From Linanthus parryae (lineage: Eukaryota; Streptophyta; Magnoliopsida; Ericales; Polemoniaceae): 64,000 nt of DNA. The stretch covers positions 32,717,275-32,781,274 of the forward strand of contig JALGPY010000009.1 of NCBI GenBank assembly GCA_023055425.1. The letters are read 5' to 3'. The position numbers and the translations under genes were made by a program. Below, one piece after another: positions 22,487 through 33,267 of this stretch (position 1 is its first letter; each line of letters opens with the position of its first letter). Under the pieces are notes generated by a model. That model had not been told where the DNA came from and made no database searches. It saw nothing but the letters and a program-made list of their open reading frames with translations.

Positions 22487-23955
22487 TGATAACTCCATAT
22501 TTGGAGTTATATTTGTATATGTTTCCTTACCATTTTGCGTGCATTCTGATGCGTTTTGATGGATTTTGGACCATTTCTTGCTAAAATTGGAGCATGTTGA
22601 GTCTTTGCATGTAAATGATGAGTCCGGGCACTTTTTGCGTTAATTTTGACTATATTTTATCACGTTTGATCTTCCGGTATGTTTCTATTGTTGTGGTTTT
22701 CAGGAACCGGGAGCTCGGGACGTGACATTGGAGCAAAAGTGAGCTTCGGAAAAGTTGGAGGCTCAAAGGAATGCTCGAGAAGTGAAGGCGACGGGAAAAA
22801 GAGCAAGAAGATGGAGTTTTGATGGTGGCTGCCCAGAAGTAATCGTACGATTACATGGAGGTAATCGTACGATTACCCCTTAGCCAAAATCTCATTCAGC
22901 AAGTAATCGCACGAAGTAAACGCAGGAAGTAATCGCAGCAAGTAATCGTACGATTACATCAAGGTAATCGTACGATTACCTCTACTGCCAGGATCGGATT
23001 TTTGGGGCTATTTTGCTATTTTGGCATAGTTTTGAGGTTAGAGAGCCACGGAAGACTTAGGAAACATTGGGGAACGTGATTGGCATCAGAGAACACATCG
23101 GGAGACGTGCTTGGAGAGCTTGGAGCTAGGTTGGAGAGCTTGGATCATCCCTTTGGCTTCTAAATCTTCGTTTCTTCTCTAGTTTTTGCTATTTGCTCAT
23201 GAAACATTGTGTATTGATCATGTTTATGAGTAGCTAAACACTTATTTCGGGATATCTCGTAGGAAACTAGGGTTTGATCACTACGTATTGTGATTTATGG
23301 ATTTGCCTGCATGCTTTCAAGCTTAATTGATGATTTCTTATCTAGTTATGTGTATTTTATGCATTTTATTTATCTTTTCTATTAGTAGACGTATTAATAG
23401 GATTGTGTTAGGTTGTGAATGATAGAGGAATCTACGTTCGTTGCCCGGAATCTTGAAATACACACTAGCCGTATCTAGGGTTGAGGAATCTTGCTAGTTA
23501 GCTAAGAACAAAGAGTAGAATCAATATGGTAATGCGTGCTTATACTTGAGTAGGCTAGAGGAATCAGTTATGAGAGTTTAAGCATAGTTATTGGTTTAGG
23601 CATCTTCAATATAAAATAGCTCGTTTAACTAGAACAAGAACTCATCGTGTTAGTAGAACATAAATCCAACGTAGTGTGAAATACCTAGTGATCCGTAGAG
23701 ATATCCTGATCTTGACCAACTTTGAGAGAACCAAATCAACTCGAGCTTATTAATCTTGAAATAATTCATTGAATTATTTGAGATACTCGTTATTTTAATT
23801 ATTAGTAGAATTAGAAACAACAACTCAACGCGCTTTGCCCACACGAAGAACAAATTTAGTAGTTAATTTACACGAAGTCTCTTGGTTCGACAACCCGGAT
23901 TTTCGAAATATTATCACTACACCGACAACTGTGCACTTGCAGTTGGAGCGTGTCA
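22487..23955 (+). repeat. Athila 3' LTR (1469 bp)
   Basis: TGATAACTCC at the start and GCGTGTCA at the end, followed by duplication CAAGG. It holds the full middle part missing from the 5' LTR, including four perfect GTAATCGTACGATTAC copies. Several base differences from the short left LTR are visible near the end (for example around 23886-23910). Confidence 0.92.
22839..22979. repeat. GTAATCGTACGATTAC cluster in Athila 3' LTR
   Basis: Perfect copies at 22839-22854, 22861-22876, 22942-22957 and 22964-22979, in two close pairs with 22 bp spacing inside each pair, plus broken versions between (GTAATCGCACGAAGT, GTAATCGCAGC). Confidence 0.93.
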
Positions 23956-24094
23956 CAAGGCCTTGAGATTTGAGTTTCACACAAAGCTATCCTGTTAAAA
24001 TTTAAGTTTTGAAAAAAGTTTCCATACTCTATTCAACCCCCCCCCCCTTCTAGAGTATTTAGGTCCTGTATTTAGTCTACATTACACACTTTCA
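23956..24094 (+). repeat. SIRE-like 5' LTR, last part
   Basis: Resumes with CAAGG (duplicated target) and CCTTGAGATTTGAG, matches 33129-33262, and ends CACACTTTCA. The C-run at about 24036-24047 is longer than its counterpart near 33208. Confidence 0.93.
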
Positions 24095-24095
24095 A

Positions 24096-24110
24096 TTGGT
24101 ATCAGAGCCT
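24096..24110 (+). promoter_or_regulatory. SIRE primer-binding site (initiator Met tRNA type)
   Basis: TTGGTATCAGAGCCT one base after the LTR end. TGGTATCAGAGC is the usual plant copia site, complementary to the 3' end of initiator tRNA-Met. Confidence 0.9.
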
Positions 24111-24145
24111 ATGTCACTATTTTTAGATCTAACAATCTGGTGACT

Positions 24146-27100
24146 ATGAGTAATGTAGGAGATGGTGGATTTTCACAAGGAAGGGAAGCTAACAGACCTC
24201 CATTGTTCTGTGGTGACAATTTCATGCATTGGAAGGCATTGATGAAGATGTTCGTCATATATCAAGACATGGAACTATGGTCAATAGTACAGAATGATCC
24301 TCATGAGTATTACACTACAATTGATGGAGTCAGAACTGTCAAGTCTGAGGAAAATCTCTCAGTTACTGAACTGGAAAAGGTATCCAAAAATTACAAAGCT
24401 ATGAATTTGCTATACAGCGCTTTAAATGCATATGAGTTCAACAGAGTGTCAAACTGCAAAAGTGCCAAAGAAGTGTGGGATAAACTGGTGGTGACATATG
24501 AAGGAACCAGCCAGGTTAAGCATACAAAAATCAACATACTTCTGAGGCAATATGAGTTGTTCAAGATGAATTCAGATGAGACCATCAAGGAAATGTTCAA
24601 AAGATTCACTGATGTGGTGAACAACCTGGAGTCTTTGGGAAAGAGGTTCTCAAATGAAGAGAAGGTCCGAAAGATTCTGAGAAGTTTGCCAAAAGCAAAG
24701 TGGGAGCCAAAGACAGCAGCCACTGAGGAAGGTGATCTGAGTGAAAATGTCAGGAACCTTGCTCTTAAGGCAAAAGACAGTGAAAAATCTCAAAGCCTTG
24801 AGACTGAGGAGGAACCTGATGATGAAGAGGCTTTAGCATTGATCTCCAAGGCCTTGGCCAGGATTCTCAAAAAGAAAAGAAACTCTGGTAACAGGGATTA
24901 AAATAGAGAGAGATCAAGAACCTCAGGCAGCAAAGATTACAAAGGTAAATCTTCATCACAATCACATAAAACTAAAGTAATGAAATTTTTTGAGTGTGGT
25001 GATGCAGATCATTTAGTAAGGGACTGTCCACAAAAGAAGAAGAACATAAATTTTCAGAAAAAGGATGGTGAGTATAGAAGGAAAAAAGCCATGATGGCTT
25101 CCTGGAGTGATTCTGATTCATCAAGTGATTCAGACACAAAAGAAGAGCAATCAAACTTATGCTTCATGGCAAAGCATAATGAGGAAAGTTCATCAGACAA
25201 ACACATTGAAGACATGGTAAAAAAATTACTTGCTAGTCCTTCTGATGTACTTCCTGAAATTCTCAAAAGTATGTTTTTGAATGAGGAGAGTTATAGAAAT
25301 GAAATTTATGCTTTAAAGATTAAGGTTCATGAGCAGGTAAAAGAAAACCTGGACCTAGTATTTTCAAACAAAACTGTTGAAGTTTCTAAGACAAAGCTGG
25401 AAAAAGACTTCAAGGCCTTGGACAGCAGGTTCAAAGTCTTGAAGGCACAGATAAAAGAGGTTGTTGATCAAAACACTCTTTTAACTGAAAGATATGCTGA
25501 TCTAAAAGCTCATTTTGAGAATTTAGAACAACAGACCTGTACTTTGACTGAGAAACTTCAAGAGTCCAAGAAGGTCCTAGATAAGTTTAAAGGCTCAGAA
25601 CATAATCTAAATCTCATTCTTGGAGGAAGTCTGAAATCAATGCATAAAAGTGGGATTGGCTATAATCCAAATTTTCCAAAGAAAGGCCAAACTACTTTTG
25701 TCAAATCTGGTAGCAGACATTCTCCAAAATGTCATTACTGTGGAAAAATTGGTCATGTCAGATTAACTTGTCCCTTCAGAAGATCAGAACCTCATATTAT
25801 GAGGAATACTTATCCTTATCAGCTTAAGGGACAGGTTAGGCAGATTTGGGTTCCAAAAGGAATTAGGCCACCTAATATGGCTGATTCTGAGTATGACTCA
25901 AAGTTCTGCACTTGGTCTAATAGCCTGTTGAGGCAATGATTTGTTTTTGCAGGATGTCACGAAGGCCTTGAAAGATCAGAAATGGATATTAGACTGTGGT
26001 TGTTCCAGACATATGAGTGGAAAGAGGTCTCTCTTTACTGAACTTACAGAGAAATCTGGAGGAACAATTACACTTGGTGACAAAGCAAAGTGCAATATCA
26101 TTGGTATAGGTAGTATTGGTAATGGTTCTACAAATTCTATATCTGATGTTTATCTGGTAGATGGACTTAAGTATAATTTTCTTAGTATCTCTCAGTTATG
26201 TGATAAACGTTATAAAGCTGTATTTGACAAGGAGAAATGTGTGGTGCAAGATGAGAAATCTGGTGATTGCATACTCACTGCTCCTAGGTCATATAATCTA
26301 TATGCTATGAAAACTAACAGTGTTGCAGGTGATAAGCTAAAATGCCTCAAGACCTTGAAGGAAGATTCAAAGCTTTGGCACAGAAAGCTTGGGCATATCA
26401 GTATACATACTTTGAATAAACTCATCTCAAAGGACTTGGTAAGAGGTTTACCATCACAAAAATTTTAAGATGATGAGGTTTGTAAGGCATGTGTACAAGG
26501 TAAACAGACCAGAAGCACTTTCAAGCCAAAGAACTTTGTAAGTACTTCTAGACCCTTAGAATTGCTGCATATGGACTTGTGTGGTCCTATGAGAGTTCAT
26601 ACCCCAAAAGGTAAGAGGTATATGCTTGTTATAATTGATGATTATTCTAGATTTACTTGGGTGATGTTTATCAGAGACAAAACTGAAGCTTTATCTGAGT
26701 TTTCTAGATTGTGCAAAGAACTTCAAAATTTGAAGAACTTACCTGTTGCATCCATTAGAAGTGATCATGGTAGGGAGTTTGATCAAATTGACTTTGATTT
26801 GTTTTGTGCAAAGCATGGAATTTCACAAAACTTTTCTGCACCTAGAACTCCACAGCAAAATGGAGTAGTTGAAAGGAAAAATAGGACACTTGAGGAAATG
26901 TCCAGAACCATGCTGCTTGAATGTAATTTGCCAAAGTTTTTTATGGGCAAAAGCTGTTAATACTGCCAATTATGTGCTGAATAGATGCTTGATTAGACCT
27001 ATTTTGAAAAAGACTCCCTATGAACTGTTTAAAGGGAGAAAGCCTACTGTTTCTTATTTTAAGCCATTTTTTGTATTTGTTTTGTGCATAATAATGGTAG

Positions 27101-29145
27101 AGACAATCTTGGTAAGTTTGATGCTAGAAGTGATGAAGGTGTATTTCTTGGATATTCTCAAACTAAAAGCTTATAGAGTTTATAATAGAAAAAACAAGAT
27201 TGTGGAAGAGAGCATTCATGTAATTTTTGATGAAAGTACTAAGGATTCTCTGAGTGAAAGTTTTGCAGAGCTAGATTTGAATAAGCATGAATCAGATGAT
27301 GATGCTGTGAAAGAAGACAAAGGCAAAACTATTGTACAGAGTCAACCAGCAGAATCTCAAGGCCTTGAACCTCCTGCTGAATCAAAATCTCAAAGCCTTG
27401 AGACAGAAGCTGAAACTTTCTATGATGCTCCCTCTACTGTTTCAAGGACTCAAAGCCTTGAAGGAGAATACTCCTGGGTACCAAGAAAGAAGTTTAATTA
27501 CCTTGCAGACCATCCAGCTGACAATATTATATCAGATCCATCAACTGGAACTCAAACAAGAGGACAGTTAAAGAACTTGTGTGCTTTCAGTGCATTTGTA
27601 TCTTTGATTGAGCCTAAGAATACCAAGGAAGCTCTGGAAGATGCATAATTGATTATTGCAATGCAGAGTGAGTTGAATGAGTTTGAGAGGAACAAGGTTT
27701 GGAATCTGGTCCCCAGACCTAAGGAGAAGTCCGTTATTGGAACCAGATGGGTATTGAGAAACAAGCTTGATGAGAATGGCAAAGTGGTAAGAAATAAAGC
27801 CAGAATGGTAGCTCAAGGATATAATCAGGAAGAAGGTATAGATTATGAGGAGACTTTTACTCCTGTTTCCAAGTTAGAAGGTATTAGAATACTTCTTGCT
27901 TTTGCATCTCACAATCACATAAAGCTTTATCAAATGGATGTTAAATGTGCCTTTCTAAATGGATATTTACAAGAAGATGTTTTTGTAGCACAACCTCCTG
28001 GTTTTGAAGATGAAAAGTTTCCTGTTCATGTTTATAAACTGGATAAAGCTCTTTATGGTTTAAAACAAGCTCCAAGGGCTTGGTATGACAGACTTTCAAA
28101 ATTTCTACTTGAAAACAATTTCAGAAGAGAATTAGTAGACAAAACTCTTTTCATTAAACACCAACAAAGTGATTTGTTAGTAGTTCAGATTTATGTAGAT
28201 GATATATTGTTTGGTGCTACTAATGATGCTCTTTCAAAAGAGTTTTCTAGTCTGATGTGCAGGGAGTTTGAGATTAGCCTAATGGGTGAACTGAATTTCT
28301 TTCTTGGACTTCATATATTACAAATGAAGAAAGGAATTTTTTTGCATCAAGGAAAATATACCAAGGACTTATTGAATAAGTACAACATGTCACAGTCCAA
28401 GGTGCTTAAGACCCCTATGAGTTCATCACTCTCTTTACACAAAGATTCAACTGGTAAGAGTGTGAATCAGAAGGAATACAGAGGTATGATTGGATCACTA
28501 TTGTATTTAACTGCTAGCAGATCTGACATTATGTTCAGTGTCTGTATGTGTGCTAGATTTCAAGCAGATCCTAAGGAAAGTCATCTAACTGCAGTTAAAA
28601 GAATTTTTAGATATTTGAATGGAACCAGAGACTTAGGGCTTTGGTATCCAAGAAGATCTAATTTTATGTTGAGTGGCTATTCAGATGCAGATTTTGCAGG
28701 GTATAAAGTAGACATGAAAAGTACTTTTGAATGCTGTCAACTTCTTGGATCTTCATTGATCAGTTGGCATTCCAAAAAGCAAAATTATGTAGCATTATCA
28801 ACTGCAGAAGCTGAATACATTGCAGCTGGTGCTTGCTGTTCACAAGTGCTATGGATTGCTCAGCAACTTAGAGATCTTGGCTACAACTTCGGAAATGTGT
28901 CAATTCATTGTGACAATACAAGTGCTATTTCAATCTCTAAGAATCCAGTTCAGCACTCAAGGACAAAGCACATAGATGTGAGACATCATTTCCTTAGAGA
29001 TCATGCAGAACAAGGTGATTTTATTTTAAATTTTATCTCTACTTCAATGCAAATTGTTGATATTTTCACTAAACCTTTGCCAGATGATATGTTTTCATCT
29101 CTAAGGCTTGAATTGGGGATGTTAAACAAGGATGCATTGGTTTAG
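24146..29145 (+). pseudogene. SIRE-like gag-pol polyprotein, several stops and frameshifts
   Basis: Gag begins at ATG 24146 with the UBN2-type NRPPLFCGDNFMHWK region. A first zinc knuckle has lost its first Cys (FFECGDADHLVRDC, about 24986), a long Lys/Glu-rich helix-forming part follows, then an intact CHYCGKIGHVRLTC knuckle. Protease DCGCSRHMSG (about 25990), integrase (HMDLCGP, SDHGREF, NGVVERKNRT), a linker with SQ(G/S)LE repeats (27354-27465), RT with YVDDILFGA and RNase H (YSDADFAG, STAEAEYIAA, TKPLP) follow in copia order. Breaks: TAA 24899, frame change near 25940, TAA 26466, frame change near 26936, a compensating pair near 27065 and 27165, TAA 27646. From 27649 the RT-RNase H frame is open to 29145. 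Confidence 0.9.
27354..27465 (+). repeat. Palindrome-encoded SQ(G/S)LE peptide repeats in SIRE linker
   Basis: CTCAAGGCCTTGAA (27356-27369), CTCAAAGCCTTGAG (27389-27402) and CTCAAAGCCTTGAA (27449-27462) lie in one frame and encode SQGLE, SQSLE and TQSLE. Another in-frame copy encodes SQSLE in gag (24789-24802). The words are the same as those in the LTRs. Confidence 0.9.
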
Positions 29146-29593
29146 GGGGAGTATTAGTACCTATATGTGTATATGTGTTGGAATCTCAAAGCCTTGAGAT
29201 TATACTTTCTGAAGCCTTGAAAGTATAGCTCAAAGCTTTGAAGTTTCTCAAACTGCAGAAAATCTCAAGGCCTTGAGATTGTTCTCCAGGTCTTGATAAT
29301 ATCTGTAATATTTAAAAAAAATGGATCATCAAATATTATATCTTATCTTTTTAGATAACTGTATAATATTTGAATTACTCAGAGAATTTTCTATAATATC
29401 GCAAAAAGATTTTTCAAGATTTTATTTTTGCATGTAGATATTGCAGAGTCCTTTTATGACTCATCCTTTTCAACCTACTTAAGCTGAAAGTCAGAGCTTT
29501 TTCTTCTCATTCTTCTCCAAATTTCTGCGACTACTCTCTCTCTCTCTCAATTTCTCTCAATCACATTCTCTTCTCAAAAACCTAAACCCTAAA
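29146..29593 (+). other. SIRE spacer between pol and 3' ORF
   Basis: Noncoding. It begins with GGGGGAG (29148-29154), a possible second polypurine tract, and holds palindrome copies at 29185-29198 (CTCAAAGCCTTGAG) and 29264-29277 (perfect). A TC-repeat leader (about 29535-29550) precedes the ATG at 29594. Confidence 0.7.
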
Positions 29594-31353
29594 ATGGAGC
29601 GCAAATCAGCCAGAATTCAGCAACAGGGGAAGCCCTTTGGCAGATCCAAGAAGAGAGCAAACAAGAAGGAGAAGATAGTGATTTCTGATTCAGATTCAGA
29701 AAACACTCAAAGCTTGCATGAGGATACCCCTCCTGCAAACAAGTCAAGGACAGAGAAGGGAGATGAAGGCTCAAGTGTTGATCCACAACAGGAGACTCAG
29801 GGTGGTGATCAACCTAGGTCAGAGAAGAAGAAAGGGGGAGAAAAGAAAAAGGCAACTGAAGAGGAAAAAAGGAAGTGAACTCAGGAGAGCCAGAAGAAAT
29901 CAACTGAAGGAGTACAAGAAAAGGCCAAACCCTCTGAGAAGAAGACTAGGGTTAAGCAAGTTGCTGCTGCAACTAAGAAAGGATATCAAGTTAAGAATGT
30001 ACTTCCAACTGAGTGGTTTATTAGTTCTGAAGTTAGAACAGTTTGGATGCAAGGGTATGCATCATCTAAAGTGGCTTTCTGTAGCATGATTTCTGATGAG
30101 TTGTTGGATAAACTGGACATAGAATGCATGAGGAAATTGAGGGAAACTGCTGTTTGGAAAGTTTTAAATCCTAAATCAAAGGCTTATCCTAGGTTAACTA
30201 GGTTATTTCATCTGAACTTGGTGTCTGAAGGTGATGACAAAATGGTTTTAACATCTAAAGTGGCTGGTGTGGATTTGAGGTTAGATCATGGGACTTTTGC
30301 CAAAGTCTTGGGCATTCCTAGGAAATACAATGTTGGAGATTATCCTGATAGGAAGGAGTGTTTAGATAAGGCAAAGGAGATGTTCTTTGTTGAAGGTGTT
30401 CCCTCTGGTCCAAAGTAGTTGATACACTCTATGCTCAACTGTGAAGCCAAGATTTTGTTTACTATTTTGATAAGGAGTGTAGTTCCCAGGGAGAACTGAA
30501 GAGAGTTGGTAACTGATAAAGTTCTAATTTTGATGTATCTGATATCTCAAGGGTTTGAGATAGATCTGCCTACATTTGTTATGGAGCATATGATTTATTG
30601 TGCAACCATGACTAGAAACCATCCTCTTCCATATGCCAATCTGTTACCTCTTTTCTTTGAGTATTTTGATGTGCCTGTGAAGGGAGAGGAAAATATTACT
30701 GGTTGATAGATGAGACTGCACTTCAGAGGATTGGAGTGGTTCAGACTGGGAAAGGGCATTGCAAATTCAATTTTGATTTGTCAAAGGAGGAACTTCCTGA
30801 GAAGGAGTTTGTGAAGCCTAAGGGGACTACATCTGGGAAAGGGCAAGCCAATGAGGATTACTATCTGCTGGTTTAGAAGTTAGAAGATCAGCAGGTTGAG
30901 ATTGAGGATCTTAGACAAAGGTTGTTTGACCTGTCAACTGAATTTCATCAGTTCAAGGGCTTGATGAATACTATGAATGGGAAGTTAGATGTTGTTATCA
31001 AGGGCTTGAATCTGGAGAAGATACCTTCTGCTACTAGTCATGACACCAGTGTGGATTCAGAAGAGAAGCTAGGAGATTTTCTGAAGAAGAAAAAGAAGCC
31101 AATTCCAGTGGTGCTAGCTTCAAAAGACTTGTTTGAGAAAACTGATGAGGAAGATGCTGATGAAGATATAGGTGTTGATGCAGCTACAGAGGTAGATTCA
31201 GCACAGGCTAAGAAGAAAGTAGATGAGATAATCCAAGAAGTGGTTGCTGAAGTTGAAGCTGAACAAGAAGGTAATCAGTCTGCAGAAGAAGCTGCAAGTG
31301 AGGAAGAAATTGGGGAAGGGTCAGAGAAAGGCCAGACATCAAAGAAGAAGTGA
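29594..31353 (+). pseudogene. SIRE 3' ORF (env-like), broken
   Basis: Begins at ATG 29594 with a Lys/Ser-rich basic part (RSKKRANKKEK). A globular part with WFISSEVRTVWMQGYASSK and GVDLRLDHGTFAKVLGIPR follows, then a helix-rich stretch (EDQQVEIEDLRQRLFDLS) and a very acidic, Lys-rich tail ending KKK at 31353. Stops at 29876 (TGA), 30416 (TAG), 30497 (TGA) and 30874 (TAG), and one frame change near 30705, break it; otherwise about 587 codons. SIRE elements carry an extra gene here that has been called env-like. I see no signal peptide or membrane segment. The 'VDLRLDHGTFAKVLGIP' style recalls the domain of the Athila 3' ORF, a weak similarity. Confidence 0.65.
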
Positions 31354-31758
31354 AGATCAGAGACTGCCAAAGCTTTGACCATCTATCTCATTCTCTTCTA
31401 TCTTTTCTGTCTCAAGGCCTTGACTTGTTAGCTAGTTTTTTTTTTTTTTTTTTTAAGTTTACTTTTAAACTCTGACTAATGATCCTACATTTCCTCAACC
31501 TTATTTGATGAAAGTAAAAAAGGGGGAGAATGTATTTGTGCTTTGTTTGCAGCATCTTGTAATAATAATAAAAGTTGGCCTTTAGTTATTTTGGTTAATT
31601 TTTATTTCTTAGGTATTTGCATTATTTATTCCCCTGGTTATCTGTTTGGGTTCAGTATATATATTGTTTCTGCAAATTGTGGTTATTTAATGTTTGAATA
31701 TGAGTGGCAGGAAGATCTATACAAGACTGTAGGTTTTGTCTTTCATCAAGGGGGAGAT
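31354..31758 (+). other. SIRE 3' noncoding region with polypurine tract
   Basis: Includes a palindrome half-match CTCAAGGCCTTGAC (31411-31424), a T-run (about 31437-31455), AAAAAGGGGGAGAATG (about 31516) and the final CAAGGGGGAGATT (31748-31759) directly before the LTR. Two GGGGGAG tracts match the multiple polypurine tracts known from SIRE elements. Confidence 0.75.
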
Positions 31759-33262
31759 TGTTGAGTCAAGATCCCTGAATGTGCTTTGACTGGTAATTGT
31801 TTTGAGTGATGAAAGACAAAAGGCTAAGACATTAGCAGCAAAGGCATGTCAGTTATCTCAAGGCCTTGATATTGACAGAACTTCAAAGCCTTGAGTTATC
31901 TTATCCTGCTTTGTGTTCTAACATCTTTGTGTTGCAGAATTGGATATCTGATTATGCAAATCAGTGGTTTATGGTATATATTTGTGGTTTGTACTATTTA
32001 TACATCTAACACAATTGCAGATGATCAGAACAGGAAGAATCAAAGTTATCTGGGTTTATTTTTGAGATGCTGTGAAGCAGGTTCAGAGCTCCAAGGCCTT
32101 GAGATATGCCTTGAGCTACTGACAGTTTTTACAGAACTTGATTGATTCTTTATTGCGGGTTATGAATCTTAGTATTGTGATTATTTACTCACTTCTAAGT
32201 GTATTAAACTTGTTTTTCATGACTTATTTGTTCTAGAGTATATGCAGATTATTATTCTGAGTTTATTAAACAGTTTTATCAGAAACTGTATAACCAAACA
32301 GTCTCAGTACTGTTAGTTGTTTGGATTGTGTTGTTGCAGTGTTTCTTTGCTGTTGCAGGTTTATTAAACGTGCAGGAGAAATCTCAACAAACTCCAACGG
32401 ATATCCACCTGAAGCTGTTTGAATTTAAGTTGAAAATAGAAGGAGGATTTGTAGGAACTGAGATCCTAAAATCTCTCAGTCAGTTGCAGCTGTGGATAAA
32501 AGAGACTGGTTTGAATTTTGAAGCATAGAGAGGCTTGCAGAATACTTTGAGAGGTGTGACAAATTCGTGGGAGATCATCCATTCAAACACACAATCATTC
32601 AAGCTTCATTCCAGACTTCTGAAGATCAAATCAATCCAGTCATTCCTGAAGAACACTTCCAGGCTTCAACAGCTTATCTTTATACTGTGTTCTTAATTTG
32701 TACTTCCATCTGTGTATCTCTATATTATCTTGAACCTTACTTAACCTAGTGGTTGGTTTTTCAAGTGAACAAGAAGAGGTTCTTGTTAGCTCAACAGTTA
32801 GTAGCTGGAACTAGATAGGTTTGGAACCACAAGCTGTATAGGAGTAAGGGAAATCACTTAGGCTTGAAGATCTAGGGCTGTTACTGTGTGAGTAATAAGA
32901 AGTGTTTGCCCAATCCTGGTGGGATTAGATCCCTCAGGTAGAGATTAGGTCCATTGGGACTGAAATCTGTAAATTGCTTTGTACTCTTTACTTTTCTGTT
33001 TGATTATTATCTGCTGCACACAACTCAAATCAAACTAGGGTTTAAAAGCTGTTTAGAATTGTTCACAGCTCAAGGCCTTGAAGCTTACAATTTTGCCTTA
33101 GTGAGTTTCAGACAGTTTACAAAATCTCAAGGCCTTGAGATTTGAGTTTCACACAAAGCTATCCTGTTAAACTTTAAGTTTTGCAAAAAGTTCCCATACT
33201 CTATTCAACCCCCCCTTCTAGAGTATTTAGGTCCTGTATTTAGTCTACATTACACACTTTCA
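31759..33262 (+). repeat. SIRE-like 3' LTR (1504 bp)
   Basis: TGTTGAGTCAAG start, CACTTTCA end, then the duplication CCATG. It pairs with 8976-10344 plus 23956-24094. Palindrome copies at 31857-31870 and 33126-33139 (perfect), with variants near 31882, 32092 and 33066. Confidence 0.95.
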
Positions 33263-33267
33263 CCATG

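Larger units (their letters stand above)
10345..23955 (+). mobile_element. Ty3/gypsy Athila element (13.6 kb)
   Basis: Bounded by TGATAACTCC...GTGTCA LTRs and the perfect duplication CAAGG. The primer-binding site TGGCGCCGTTGTCGGGGA (10650-10667) resembles the tRNA-Asp-type site of Athila. One long gag-pol frame (10786-16360) holds gag, protease, RT, RNase H and integrase. A second gene with the plant-transposon 'Transposase_32'-like region lies at 18609-20162, as in Athila elements with an env-like ORF. LTR lengths differ strongly (299 versus 1469 bp) because the left copy has internal deletions. It is the innermost and so probably the youngest layer of the nest, but is already defective. 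Confidence 0.92.
8976..33262 (+). mobile_element. Ty1/copia SIRE-like element, split by Athila
   Basis: TG...CA ends, perfect 5 bp duplication, a primer site TTGGTATCAGAGCC (24096 on), gag-pol in copia order (integrase before RT), an extra ORF after pol, and a polypurine tract AAGGGGGAGA before the 3' LTR. Without the Athila insert it measures about 10.7 kb with LTRs of about 1503 and 1504 bp. The LTRs differ at a few percent of positions by eye. A long gag with coiled-coil-like part, the env-like 3' ORF and palindromes in the LTR are typical of the SIRE (Sirevirus) lineage. All ORFs are broken. Confidence 0.88.

Noticed and set aside
24036..24047. C-runs of different length in LTR pairs and array units as real variants
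   Set aside because: Homopolymer length is prone to sequencing error, so no weight was put on it for dating.
25925..25970. TTTGTTTTTGCAG|G near the gag/protease frame change looks like an intron acceptor
   Set aside because: No matching donor that would restore the frame was found. Frame change by indel is simpler in an element with several others.
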